Positions 51,085 through 60,051 are shown, counted from the first letter of the stretch. The stretch: DNA of 61,616 bases from DATBHZ01 sp036557185 (GCA_036557185.1 DATBHZ010000033.1:1-61616), one strand, 5' to 3'. Notes: generated by a model not told the origin, from the letters alone. A program made the numbers and translations.

Positions 51085-51482
51085 TGCGACGGACGATGAT
51101 GAAATCCAAGATCCACCGGGCGACGGTGACCGGCGCTGACCTCAACTACGTGGGTTCGATCACGCTCGACCCGGTGCTGATGGACCTCGCCGACATGCGC
51201 GAGTACGAGCAGGTCCACGTGCTCGACATCGACAACGGCGCGCGCTTCGAGACGTACATCATTCGCGGTGAGCCGGGACGCGGCGATGTGGTGTTGAATG
51301 GTGCCGCGGCGCGCCTCGTCCACACCGGAGACCGCGTGATCGTGATCTCGTACGCGGACTACGAGGACGTGGAGCTCGACGACTACGAGCCGCTCGTCGT
51401 GCACGTCGACTCGAGGAACCGCCCGCTCGACGAGTCGGGTATCGCGCTCGAACGTGAGCTGTGGCAGCTGAACGGTGAGTAG
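51084..51482 (+). CDS. panD: Aspartate 1-decarboxylase proenzyme
   Basis: A 132-residue pyruvoyl enzyme giving beta-alanine for PanC. Self-cleavage would occur at Gly24-Ser25 in LNYVGSITLD. MKSKIHRATVTGADL and VLNGAAARLVHTGDRVIVISY are conserved. The start at 51084 adds five residues before the more usual MMKSKIHR; 51099 is the alternative. Confidence 0.96.
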   Translation: MRRTMMKSKIHRATVTGADLNYVGSITLDPVLMDLADMREYEQVHVLDIDNGARFETYIIRGEPGRGDVVLNGAAARLVHTGDRVIVISYADYEDVELDDYEPLVVHVDSRNRPLDESGIALERELWQLNGE

Positions 51483-51510
51483 CAGCGGGTGGCCGGCCGC
51501 GCCGGTCACC

Positions 51511-51526
51511 TAACCTCGATCGAATG
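51511..51526 (+). promoter_or_regulatory. Candidate -10 box, leaderless start of nadB
   Basis: TAACCT (51511-51516), seven bases, then ATG at 51524. Marks a transcription start within the pan-nad run. Confidence 0.5.
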
Positions 51527-53116
51527 ACCGATCTCCTGGTCCTCGGCAGCGGCATCGCCGGGCTGAGCGCAGCCATCCACGCCGCTCGCCGCGGGCTGTC
51601 GGTCACGGTCCTCACCAAGGGGGAGCTGGCCACATCGGCCACGAGCTACGCCCAGGGCGGTGTTGCGGCGGCGCTCGAGGAGCCGGACACCACCGCGCTG
51701 CACCAGGCCGACACGTTGACGGCCGGTGCGGGGCTCTGCGATGTCGACGCCGTGCGAATCCTGGTGTCCGAGGGTCCGGACCGCGTTCGCGAGCTCATGG
51801 ACCTCGGTGCCGTGTTCGACCGCATCGGCGGCGAGCTCGCACTCGCGCGTGAGGGCGGGCACTCGCTCGCGAGGGTGGTCCACGCGGGCGGCGACGCCAC
51901 CGGCGCCGAGATCGAGCGAGCGCTCGCGGCTGCGGTCTCCGGCGAGATCGAGGTGCGCGAGGGCTGGTTCACCACGGAGCTCGTGAGCGAGCACGGCCGC
52001 TGTACCGGCGCCCGCGCGGTGCACGCCGACGGCTCCGACGAGATCGTGGTGGCCACCAACACCCTGCTCGCCACCGGCGGCGCCGGACAGCTCTTCGAGG
52101 TGACCACGAACCCGCGCGTCTCGACGGGTGACGGCCTCGCGATGGCATGGCGGGCGGGCGCCGCGATCGCCGACGTCGAGTTCATGCAGTTCCACCCCAC
52201 GGCGCTGCACCACCCGTCGATGCCCCGCCCCCTCCTCAGCGAGGCCCTTCGCGGCGACGGCGCGGTGCTGCGAGACGAGCAGGGCGTCGCCTTCATGGCC
52301 GATGAGCACCCGCTCGCGGATCTCGCTCCGCGCGATGTCGTGGCGCGCGCGATCGCGCGCCGTCTCGTCGACCGGCATCTCGACCACCTCTGGCTGGACG
52401 CGACCGTGATCGCCGACTTCCCCGACCGGTTCCCGACGATCTGGCGCGCGACGCAGGCGATCGGCCTGGACCCGCGCAAGGACTGGCTCCCTGTCGCGCC
52501 GGCGGCGCACTACCTGTCGGGAGGCGTCTGCGCGGATCTGGACGGCGCGACGACGATCCCCGGTCTCTGGGCCTGCGGCGAGGTGGCCTGCTCGGGCGTG
52601 CACGGCGCCAACCGTCTCGCGAGCAACTCCCTGCTCGACGGGCTCGTGTTCGCTCCCCGCGCGGTCGAGGCGATCCTTCGGGGCAAGCAGGAGTGCGAGC
52701 CCACCGGAGTGCTCCGCGGTTTCGGCGAGGAGCTGCTCGGGGTGCTTCCCAGGCCTGCGCGCGACGTGTCGGGGAACGCGGATCCCTCCCCGGTGAGGTC
52801 GGAGCTCCAGGCGACGATGACGGCGTGCTCGGGAGTGCTCCGCGACCGTCTGAGCCTCGAACAGGCGCTGGCCAAGCTGGCCGAGCTCGATCTCGCTGCG
52901 GACGGCACGGATCGCGATCCGGCTGGCCGGGAGCTGCGGAACCTCGTTGCCGTCGCCACTCGTCTTGCGAGCGCGGCACTGGCGCGAACGGAGTCGCGCG
53001 GCACGCATACGCGCCTCGACTTCCCGGAGACATCGGAGGACTTTCGCGGGCGCCTGGTGCACGTCGGCCTCGGTGACCTCTCGTTCGTCCCGCTGAGCGC
53101 CGAAGTCACCGCGTAG
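51524..53116 (+). CDS. nadB: L-aspartate oxidase
   Basis: A 530-residue FAD enzyme, first step of de novo NAD synthesis. FAD-binding LVLGSGIAGLSAAIHAA, then TSYAQGGVAAAL, MQFHPTALHHP, and the C-terminal active-site VAPAAHYLSGGVCADLDG with CGEVACSGVHGANRLASNSL. nadA is not in the window. Twenty bases before nadC. Confidence 0.96.
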   Translation: MTDLLVLGSGIAGLSAAIHAARRGLSVTVLTKGELATSATSYAQGGVAAALEEPDTTALHQADTLTAGAGLCDVDAVRILVSEGPDRVRELMDLGAVFDRIGGELALAREGGHSLARVVHAGGDATGAEIERALAAAVSGEIEVREGWFTTELVSEHGRCTGARAVHADGSDEIVVATNTLLATGGAGQLFEVTTNPRVSTGDGLAMAWRAGAAIADVEFMQFHPTALHHPSMPRPLLSEALRGDGAVLRDEQGVAFMADEHPLADLAPRDVVARAIARRLVDRHLDHLWLDATVIADFPDRFPTIWRATQAIGLDPRKDWLPVAPAAHYLSGGVCADLDGATTIPGLWACGEVACSGVHGANRLASNSLLDGLVFAPRAVEAILRGKQECEPTGVLRGFGEELLGVLPRPARDVSGNADPSPVRSELQATMTACSGVLRDRLSLEQALAKLAELDLAADGTDRDPAGRELRNLVAVATRLASAALARTESRGTHTRLDFPETSEDFRGRLVHVGLGDLSFVPLSAEVTA

Positions 53117-53136
53117 AGACGGGGGCGGCGCCGGCC

Positions 53137-53973
53137 ATGCGTGATCTCGATCCTCCTGCCGGCGCGGTGCGCGCGGTTGTCGCCGCAGCCCTCGTCGAGG
53201 ACTTCGGGCTCCTCGGCGATCTCACCTCGCTCGCGACCATCGATGCCGAGGCCGCCGCGACGGGCCGGTTCGTGGTCCGCATCGACGGCGTGCTCGCGGG
53301 ATCGGCGGCGGCGACGGAGACCTACCGGCAGCTCGATCCGGACGTTCGTCTCGATTGGCACGCGCACGACGGCGACGGGGTCGGCGCCGGTACCGCGATC
53401 GCGACCATCACGGGACCGACGCGGTCGGTGCTCGGCGGCGAGCGCACGGCGCTCAACTTCCTGCAGCACTGCTCCGGGATCGCGACGCTCACGCGACGAT
53501 TCGTCGACAGTGCTGCCGGCCGCTCCCGGATCCGCGACACGCGCAAGACGCTGCCCGGCCTCCGGGCGCTGGAGAAGGCGGCGGTGCGCGCGGGCGGGGG
53601 CTTCAATCATCGTGAGTCCCTCTCCGACGCGATGCTCGTCAAGGACAACCACCTCGCGGGTCTGGACCTCAAGGAAGCCGTCGAACGTTGCAAGTCCATG
53701 TGGCCAGGGCGCGTCGTCGAGGTGGAGTGCGACACGCTCGAGCAGCTCACCGCTGCCGTCGAGGCGGGCGCAGACCTGGTGCTGCTCGACAACATGTCTC
53801 CCGCGCAGGTGCGCGAAGCGCGTCGGCTCGCCGCGGGCTCGGTGGATCTCGAGGTCTCGGGTGGTGTGACGCTCGAGACGGTGGCGGACTACGCGGCGAC
53901 CGGCGTGCAGTACATCTCGCTCGGCGCGATCACGCACTCCGCACCGGCGCTCGACATCGGCCTCGATTTCTGA
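53137..53973 (+). CDS. nadC: Nicotinate-nucleotide pyrophosphorylase (quinolinate phosphoribosyltransferase)
   Basis: A 278-residue enzyme. The N-terminal GDLTSLATI and RTALNFLQHCSGIATLT motifs, substrate-binding RDTRKTLPGLRALEKAAVRAGGG (read as two parts RDTRKTLPGLR and AVRAGGGFNHR) and the barrel ends VEVECDTLEQL and LLDNMSP are all present. Follows nadB in the NAD pair. Confidence 0.96.
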   Translation: MRDLDPPAGAVRAVVAAALVEDFGLLGDLTSLATIDAEAAATGRFVVRIDGVLAGSAAATETYRQLDPDVRLDWHAHDGDGVGAGTAIATITGPTRSVLGGERTALNFLQHCSGIATLTRRFVDSAAGRSRIRDTRKTLPGLRALEKAAVRAGGGFNHRESLSDAMLVKDNHLAGLDLKEAVERCKSMWPGRVVEVECDTLEQLTAAVEAGADLVLLDNMSPAQVREARRLAAGSVDLEVSGGVTLETVADYAATGVQYISLGAITHSAPALDIGLDF

Positions 53974-53986
53974 TCAGGTTCCGCGC

Positions 53987-54751
53987 ATGCTGCTCGCCGT
54001 CGACACCGGGAACACCCAGACCGTGGTCGGGCTGTTCGACGGCGCGGAGCTGTCCGACCACTGGCGGATCGCGACGGTCGCCTCGCGGACGTCCGACGAG
54101 CTCGCGCTGATGATCCAGCAGTTCCTGGGATCCCACGGCTTCGCGTTCGACTCGCAGATCGACGGCGTCGTGGTCGCGAGCGGTGTGCCGAGCCTGACGG
54201 CGGCGCTGCGCGAGATGACCGAGCGCTATTTCGGCCTCGAGGCACTCGTCCTCGAGCCGGGTGTCCGCACCGGCATGCCGATCCTCTACGACAACCCCAA
54301 GGAGGTCGGACCGGATCGCATCGCCGACGCCGTCGCGGCCTACGAGCTCTACGGGGGCCCGACGATCGTGGTCGACTTCGGCACGGCCAACACGGTCGAG
54401 GCGATCAGCGCAGCGGGTGAGTACCTCGGGGGCGCGATCTTCCCCGGCGTCGAGATCTCGCTCGACGCGCTCTTCGGCCGTGCCGCGGCGCTCCGCCGCG
54501 TCGAGCTCGTGCCGCCGCGCAACGTGATCGGGAAGTCGACGATCGAGTCGATCCAATCGGGCGCGATCTACGGCTTCAGCGGCCAGATCGACACGATCGT
54601 CGACAAGTTCCAGGAGCAGCTCGGTCCGTGCACCGTCGTCGCGACGGGCGGGCTGGCCGAGCCCATCATGCCGTTCTCGCGCACGATCCAGCATCATGAA
54701 CCCTGGCTGACGCTCTTCGGCCTGCGCATCGTGTTCGAGAGGAATCGCTGA
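53987..54751 (+). CDS. coaX: Type III pantothenate kinase
   Basis: A 254-residue ASKHA kinase giving 4'-phosphopantothenate. Phosphate 1 motif is LAVDTGNTQTVVGLF; substrate motif VGPDRIADAVAAYELYGG; phosphate 2 VVDFGTANTVEAIS; adenosine region VVATGGLAEP. Type III kinases are monovalent-cation dependent and resist pantothenamides. It abuts lysS directly, an order known from mycobacteria. Confidence 0.96.
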   Translation: MLLAVDTGNTQTVVGLFDGAELSDHWRIATVASRTSDELALMIQQFLGSHGFAFDSQIDGVVVASGVPSLTAALREMTERYFGLEALVLEPGVRTGMPILYDNPKEVGPDRIADAVAAYELYGGPTIVVDFGTANTVEAISAAGEYLGGAIFPGVEISLDALFGRAAALRRVELVPPRNVIGKSTIESIQSGAIYGFSGQIDTIVDKFQEQLGPCTVVATGGLAEPIMPFSRTIQHHEPWLTLFGLRIVFERNR

Positions 54752-56275
54752 GTGGACGACCGCCGCGACCAGCGGGCGCGCAGGCTCGCCAAGATCGACG
54801 CGTTGCGTGACTCGGGTGTCGATCCCTACCCGATCCGCTTCGACCGAGATCACACGATCGCGGAGGTGCGCGAGAAGCACGGGCAGCTCGCGGCCGATAC
54901 GGAGACGACCGACGAGGTCCGCGTCGCCGGCCGCCTCATGCTCAAGCGCGAGCAGGGCAAGCTGACGTTCGCGCAGCTGCGTGACGGCACGGGCCAGATC
55001 CAGCTGTTCGTCGCGGTGGCGGAGCTCGGCGCCGAGCGCAAGCGTCTCTTCGACGATCTGGACCTGGGCGACTGGGTCGGCGTCGAAGGGCTCGTCATGA
55101 CGTCGCGCAGCGGTGAGCTGAGCATCAAGGTGCGCGCGTTCGAGCTGCTCGCCAAGTCGCTGCGGCCGCTCCCGAAGCACCATGGGCTCTCGGACGTCGA
55201 CACGCGGTTTCGGCGCCGCTACGCCGACCTCATCGTCAACGAGCACGCGCGCAGGGTCTTCGAGATCCGGTTCGCCGCGATCAACGCGATGCGTGAGCTG
55301 CTAACCGACCGCGGATTCGTCGAGGTGGAGACACCGCTGCTCCATCTCCAAGCGGGCGGCGCGACAGCGAAGCCGTTCGAGACCCACCACAACGCGCTCG
55401 ACCTCGATCTCTCGTTGCGCGTCGCGACCGAGCTGCACCTCAAGCGCCTGATCGTCGGCGGCTACGAGAAGGTCTTCGAGATCGGGCGCGTGTTCCGCAA
55501 CGAGGGGCTCGGCACCCGGTACAACCCCGAGTTCACGCTCCTCGAGCTGTACGAGGCGTTCGTGGACTACACGGACATCATGACGCTGACCGAGGAGCTC
55601 GTCGCCGATGCGGCGATGCGCGCCGTCGGGTCGACCGTGATCGAGACCGAGCACGGCACGGTCGACTTCACGACGCCGTGGGAGCGCAAGCCGATGCTGG
55701 ACCTGATCGAGGAGCACGGCGGGGGCCGGCTCCACCCGTCGATGCCGGTTGCCGAGCTCGAGGCGACAGCTGACCGCGCCGGCGTCCCGCGTATGGACGG
55801 CTGGGGACCGGGCAAGCTGATCCTCGAGGTGTACGAGAAGCTCGTCGAACCGAATCTCTCGGGGCCCGTGATGGTGCTCGACTACCCGCGCGAGGTCTCG
55901 CCGCTCGCGCGGTCGCATCGTGACGACCCCGACCTGGTGGAGCGGTTCGAGGTCGTGGTGAACGGACGCGAGCTCGCCAACGCCTACAGCGAGCTCAACG
56001 ACCCGGTCGACCAGCGTCGGCGCTTCGAGGCGCAGGCGAGGCTCCGCCAGCTCGGCGACGAGGAGGCGACCGACGTCGACGAGGACTACATCCGCGCGCT
56101 CGAGTACGGCATGCCCCCGACCGGCGGCCTCGGGATCGGCGTCGACCGGCTGATCATGCTGCTCGCCGGGGTGACGACGATCCGCGAGGTGATCCTGTTC
56201 CCGCTGCTGCGTCCCGAGACCGTGGAAGAGGGCTTGGCGGCCGACGCCGAAGAGGCGGACGGAGACGAGTCCTAG
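54752..56275 (+). CDS. lysS: Lysyl-tRNA synthetase, class II
   Basis: A 507-residue synthetase. OB anticodon-binding domain (about 50-150), then class II motif 1 (FAAINAMRELLTDRGFVEVE), motif 2 (GRVFRNEGLGTRYNPEFTLLE) and motif 3 (GGLGIGVDRLIMLLAG). The GTG directly follows the coaX stop. An acidic tail (AADAEEADGDES) ends the protein. Confidence 0.97.
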   Translation: MDDRRDQRARRLAKIDALRDSGVDPYPIRFDRDHTIAEVREKHGQLAADTETTDEVRVAGRLMLKREQGKLTFAQLRDGTGQIQLFVAVAELGAERKRLFDDLDLGDWVGVEGLVMTSRSGELSIKVRAFELLAKSLRPLPKHHGLSDVDTRFRRRYADLIVNEHARRVFEIRFAAINAMRELLTDRGFVEVETPLLHLQAGGATAKPFETHHNALDLDLSLRVATELHLKRLIVGGYEKVFEIGRVFRNEGLGTRYNPEFTLLELYEAFVDYTDIMTLTEELVADAAMRAVGSTVIETEHGTVDFTTPWERKPMLDLIEEHGGGRLHPSMPVAELEATADRAGVPRMDGWGPGKLILEVYEKLVEPNLSGPVMVLDYPREVSPLARSHRDDPDLVERFEVVVNGRELANAYSELNDPVDQRRRFEAQARLRQLGDEEATDVDEDYIRALEYGMPPTGGLGIGVDRLIMLLAGVTTIREVILFPLLRPETVEEGLAADAEEADGDES

Positions 56276-56277
56276 TC

Positions 56278-57249
56278 GTGCGTGTGCTCGTGACCGGGAT
56301 GGGCGGTGAGCTCGGCACACGGGCGGCCCAGCTCCTCGAGGACCGCGCGGAGGTGACCGAGATCACGGGCGTCGACTTCGTGCCGCCGCGCCGCCGCCTG
56401 CGGCGGAGCGACTTCCACAGGATCGACCCCCGTCAGCGGGAACAGCTCGCGACCCTGGTCGAGGACTTCGCGCCCACTGCCGTGTTGCACCTCGGGATCT
56501 ACGAGCCGGCCTCGCAGATTACGCCCAAGCTCGCCGCCGAGTACACACGTGCCAGCACGATCACGGCGCTGGGCGCCGCGGCCCGGACCGGCAAGCTCGA
56601 GGCCGTCGCGGTGAGGAGCGGACTCGTTGTCTATGGGCGTGGACGCGGGCGGGCATGCGTTCCCGACGAGAGCGCGCCTGTCAGCCCGACCACGGCGTTC
56701 GGCCGCACGTGTCTCGAGGTCGAGGCGCTGGCGGTCGATCTCGGACGGCGGCACGGGTTCCCTGTGTCGGCGCTCCGGATGGCAGACGTCGCCGGTTCCC
56801 ACGTCCCGTCGCCGCTCGGTCGCGTCCTCCGCCTCCCAGCGGTCCCCGTCCCGGCGCTCGCGGACCCCGCGTACCAGCTGCTCCATCACCACGACGCGGC
56901 GCGCTCGATGGTCGAGGCGCTGCTGCGCGGGTTCGACGGCCCGCTGAACGTCGTCGGGGCAGGCGCCGCGAGCGTCTGGCAGTCTGTGCGGCTCGGTGGC
57001 CGGGTGCCGGTGCCCACGCTCGGCCCCGGTTGGACGATCGCGACCGCTCTCGCGGAGCTTGCCGGCGCGCCCGCGCCCGAGCACGTGGTCGAGCTCCTCC
57101 GGTTCGGGCGAGCCGGCGACGGGTCGCGCGCGGTGGAGGAGCTGGGGCTGGAGACGATGCACGCGACGCAGGAGGTCTGCAAGGAGCTCTTCGAGTGGGC
57201 CACGGTCACGACGATCTCCAGCGCGCTGCCGAGAGCGCAGGGCCTGTGA
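56278..57249 (+). CDS. SDR-type NAD-dependent epimerase-like protein with altered catalytic site
   Basis: A 323-residue extended SDR. The cofactor motif VTGMGGELG is intact at residues 5-13, and the Ser of VRSGLVVYG is present. The Y-x-x-x-K motif is lost: AFGRTCLEVE has Phe141 and Cys145. The protein may bind NAD without catalysis. It starts two bases after lysS, and its stop overlaps the next gene by four bases. The arrangement recalls M. tuberculosis galE2 (Rv0501) and the PlsC-domain Rv0502 (recollection). Confidence 0.82.
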   Translation: MRVLVTGMGGELGTRAAQLLEDRAEVTEITGVDFVPPRRRLRRSDFHRIDPRQREQLATLVEDFAPTAVLHLGIYEPASQITPKLAAEYTRASTITALGAAARTGKLEAVAVRSGLVVYGRGRGRACVPDESAPVSPTTAFGRTCLEVEALAVDLGRRHGFPVSALRMADVAGSHVPSPLGRVLRLPAVPVPALADPAYQLLHHHDAARSMVEALLRGFDGPLNVVGAGAASVWQSVRLGGRVPVPTLGPGWTIATALAELAGAPAPEHVVELLRFGRAGDGSRAVEELGLETMHATQEVCKELFEWATVTTISSALPRAQGL

Positions 57250-57890
57250 GTCCGCAGACGTCCACCCCGCATGCAGCCGGGGGCCTGCGACGAAGGTTCG
57301 AGGGCAGCTACGAGATCGACGAGTTCGGCGGCGATCCGCAGCTCCAGGACATGGTTGCGCCGTTGGTGCACGCCTTCGTCCGCGTCGAGGTGGACGGAGC
57401 GGAGCAGCTGCCGCGGACGGGTCCGGCTCTCTTGGTGTCGAATCGTGGCTCGGGCCTGGTCGAGCCGACCGTCCTAAGCGTCGCGGTCCGTCAGGAGACA
57501 GGGCGCCGTCTGCGCGTCGCGGGTGCTCCCGATCTGCCGGTCGCGGGCGACCTGCTCCGCCGGCTCGGCTGTGTCAACTCCTACCCGGGCGATCTTCGTG
57601 CGCTGCTCCGACGCGGGCAGGTGGCCGCGATCGCGCTCGGCGCCACGTGGCTGCGGGGCGCGGGGCAACCGCCCTTGCCATTCCTGCGGGCAGCGCTCGG
57701 CTACGAGATCCTGCCCGTCGCCGTGCTGCCCTCCGGGCCCCTCGGCCTGCCGATGCGCGGGTGGCGTGTGAGGGTTGGGGCGCCGCTCCGGACCACCGGC
57801 GACGCCGATCACGACGACCCGCTTGCCGCCGCAGAGCTCGCCGAGGCGACGCGCGACGCGGTGCACGCATTGCTGAATCCCAGCGGCTGA
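57246..57890 (+). CDS. PlsC-like acyltransferase fold, catalytic motif lost
   Basis: A 214-residue protein with the lysophospholipid acyltransferase plan: VEVDGAEQLPRTGPALLVSN followed by the region of motif I, then LRRLGCVNSYPGDLRALLRRG, LPFLRAALGYEILPVAVLPSG. Motif I NH(X)4D reads Asn66-Arg67-GSGL-Val72, so both catalytic residues are replaced; the FPEGTR motif reads LGATWLR. Probably not an active acyltransferase. Coupled by a four-base overlap to the degenerate SDR gene. Confidence 0.78.
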   Translation: MSPQTSTPHAAGGLRRRFEGSYEIDEFGGDPQLQDMVAPLVHAFVRVEVDGAEQLPRTGPALLVSNRGSGLVEPTVLSVAVRQETGRRLRVAGAPDLPVAGDLLRRLGCVNSYPGDLRALLRRGQVAAIALGATWLRGAGQPPLPFLRAALGYEILPVAVLPSGPLGLPMRGWRVRVGAPLRTTGDADHDDPLAAAELAEATRDAVHALLNPSG

Positions 57891-57965
57891 CGCCCGTCGT
57901 TGCACGTCGCAGCCACGCTGCGCGCGTACCCTGGACGTTGCATCGCCCGCGAGCCAGGAGTGCGT

Positions 57966-58835
57966 GTGTCCGAGGTCGTCGTTGCAGACGGCACCACGAT
58001 CCATTACGACGTCTTCGGCCGTCAGGGCGGAAGCTTCGTGCTGATGATCCAGGGTTTGGGGGCGGACTCGCGGGGCTGGGCGTTGCAGCGGCTCGCGTTC
58101 GGCCGCCGGTACCGGTGCATCGTGATGGACAACCGCGGCGTCGGGCGGTCGGACCGCGCGCCCGGTCCCTACTCGCTCGGGCAGATGGCGCACGACGCCC
58201 TGAGCGTGCTCGACAACGAGGGTGTCGAGCGGGCGCACGTGATGGGCGCGTCAATGGGGGGCGTCATCGCCCAGATCATCGGCGTGATGCATCCGGAGCG
58301 CACCGAGTCCCTCGTGCTCGCGTGCACGGCGTGCCGGCACCACCCGTGGCGCCGCGAGCTGCTGCAGCAGTGGGCGGACGCGGTGCGGCGCGACGGGATG
58401 CCGGCGCTGGGTCAGGAGGCGCTCCAGTGGCTCGTCGGACCTCGGCTGCGCCGCCGGTTCGGTGTGTGGTTGAACCTGCTCGCTCGCATCACGCTGCAGC
58501 AGCCCGGCGAGCAGTTCATCGCGCAGGTCGAGGCCATCCTCGATGCCCCGGACGAGCTGCGGATCGAGCTCGCGACCATCACGTGCCCGACGCTGGTGAT
58601 CACCGGCTCCCAGGATTCGCTGACACCCGTCGGTGACGCCGAGGAGCTGGCGGAGCTGATCCCGGGAGCACGCCTCGAGGTGCTGAGCGGCGCCGCGCAC
58701 GGCCTGATGGTCGAGGCGCCGAACGCGTTCAACGACGCAGTGCTGCGATTCCTCGCGTCGGTGGGCACCGACGAGACGCTCCCCGCCGGCGCCCACGAGG
58801 TGATGTCGGAGAGGCCGCCTACGAGTCGCGCGTGA
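57966..58835 (+). CDS. Alpha/beta hydrolase
   Basis: A 289-residue hydrolase: LMIQGLGADSRGW (oxyanion region), MDNRGVGRSDRAPGPY, nucleophile Ser in VMGASMGGVIAQI, Asp in VITGSQDSLTPV, and His in GAAHGLMVEAP. The triad is complete. GTG at 57966 has CAGGAG five bases upstream; a longer GTG start at 57960 exists. Substrate unknown. Its last 17 bases overlap the converging polyprenyl synthase gene. Confidence 0.9.
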   Translation: MSEVVVADGTTIHYDVFGRQGGSFVLMIQGLGADSRGWALQRLAFGRRYRCIVMDNRGVGRSDRAPGPYSLGQMAHDALSVLDNEGVERAHVMGASMGGVIAQIIGVMHPERTESLVLACTACRHHPWRRELLQQWADAVRRDGMPALGQEALQWLVGPRLRRRFGVWLNLLARITLQQPGEQFIAQVEAILDAPDELRIELATITCPTLVITGSQDSLTPVGDAEELAELIPGARLEVLSGAAHGLMVEAPNAFNDAVLRFLASVGTDETLPAGAHEVMSERPPTSRA

Positions 58836-59793
58836 CGAGGTCGTCGACCAGGCGCCGCAGGCCCCCGGTCACCTCCGGGTCGAGCCCGGAACGCGACGAT
58901 AGGACCTTGTCGGCACGCGCCGCGTGGTCGCGGGCGGCGTCGAGTGCCGTGTCGATGGCGCCGTCCGAGCGGACGAGCTTGCGGGCCCGCTCGAGCTGAT
59001 CCGGCTCGAGCTTGCGCCCGAGCACCTCGCGCAGCTCGGGCGTGCGCTCGATCGCGTAGATGACGGGCAGTGTGTACACGCCCTCGAGCAGGTCGTTCCC
59101 GGCGGGCTTGCCCAGCGACGCGTCGCTGCCGGTGACGTCGAGCACGTCGTCGACGATCTGGAAGCAGGTGCCGACGTGCTGGCCGAACGCGGTCATCGAG
59201 TCGAGACCCTCCGCGTCGATGCCCGAGACGATGCCGCCGATGCGGCACGCGGTGCCGAACAGCGCGGCGGTCTTCCCGCCGATCGCCGAGAAGTACTCGT
59301 CGTCGGTGCGGTCGACGTCGAACAGGTGCTGCAGCTCCTCCACCTGGCCGCGGCAGAGCTCCCCGATGGTCTGGGCGAGGAGGCCCGCGACGTCCGCGCC
59401 GAGCGACGCGGCGAGGTCCGACGCGCGCGCGAGCAGGTAGTCGCCGGCGAGGATCGCGACGATGTTGTTCCAGCGCGCGTTGACGCTCGGAACGCCGCGC
59501 CGGGTCTGCGCCTCGTCGATCACGTCGTCGTGATAGAGGGAGCCGAGGTGGACGAGCTCCACCGCGACCCCACCTGTAATGGCCCGTTCGGATGCGGGGT
59601 CCGCGCCACTCGCTGCATACGCGGTGCACAGAGTGAGCACCGGCCGGAGCCGCTTGCCGCCCGCTTTGACGAGGTGTGCGGCGACGTCCCCCAGGAAGGG
59701 GTCCTCTGAGCCGACGGACCTGGTCAGCGCCTCTTCGACCCGCTCGAGATCGTCCTGCAGTGGCGCGATCCCGAGCGTCTCGAGCGGCTGCAT
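58819..59793 (-). CDS. Polyprenyl diphosphate synthase
   Basis: A 324-residue long-chain trans-prenyl synthase, probably making the side chain of menaquinone. First aspartate-rich motif is SLYHDDVIDEAQTRRG and the second is CFQIVDDVLDVTGSD; AGGKRLRPVLTLC is also typical. TACCCT lies six bases before the ATG with TTGGAG 18 bases further up, so a leaderless promoter is well supported. Chain length cannot be read from sequence alone. Confidence 0.94.
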   Translation of the reverse strand: MQPLETLGIAPLQDDLERVEEALTRSVGSEDPFLGDVAAHLVKAGGKRLRPVLTLCTAYAASGADPASERAITGGVAVELVHLGSLYHDDVIDEAQTRRGVPSVNARWNNIVAILAGDYLLARASDLAASLGADVAGLLAQTIGELCRGQVEELQHLFDVDRTDDEYFSAIGGKTAALFGTACRIGGIVSGIDAEGLDSMTAFGQHVGTCFQIVDDVLDVTGSDASLGKPAGNDLLEGVYTLPVIYAIERTPELREVLGRKLEPDQLERARKLVRSDGAIDTALDAARDHAARADKVLSSRSGLDPEVTGGLRRLVDDLVTRDS

Positions 59794-59829
59794 CCGGGCA
59801 GGGTACGGCGTGCCGGGAACAAACTCCAA
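59791..59829 (-). promoter_or_regulatory. Promoter of the polyprenyl synthase gene, leaderless
   Basis: Minus strand: TTGGAG (59829 to 59824), 18-base spacer, TACCCT (59805 to 59800), six bases, ATG. The best two-part promoter among the leaderless genes. Confidence 0.55.
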
Positions 59830-59950
59830 GCGGAAAGCGTCGGTACGGGGCTACTACAGCGACTGCCTCGACGAGTCGATGGGACCAGACGAGCGCAAAG
59901 CTGGAAACGACCGGAAACACAGACGCGACGGGAATTTCGCACGCTGCCGA

Positions 59951-59956
59951 TAGAAT
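59951..59956 (+). promoter_or_regulatory. Candidate -10 box of clpC
   Basis: TAGAAT lies in an AT-rich patch (GATAGAATGAGAGG) that stands out in the 258-base gap. It is 95 bases before the GTG, giving a leader of about 90 bases. No clear -35, CIRCE or HAIR element is seen. Confidence 0.35.
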
Positions 59957-60051
59957 GAGAGGAACTCGGAGTCGGGGATCCGGGGCGTCGGTTGAGGTGC
60001 CGGCGCAACCGATCTTCACTTCGACGTTGGAGACGAGAGGCGGACTGCACC

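Noticed and set aside
59794..60051. Search for CIRCE, HAIR or a SigR promoter upstream of clpC.
   Set aside because: No TTAGCACTC-type or CTTGAGT/ACTCAAG repeat is present; GGAAT and GGAAC occurrences lack a -10 GTT at the right spacing.
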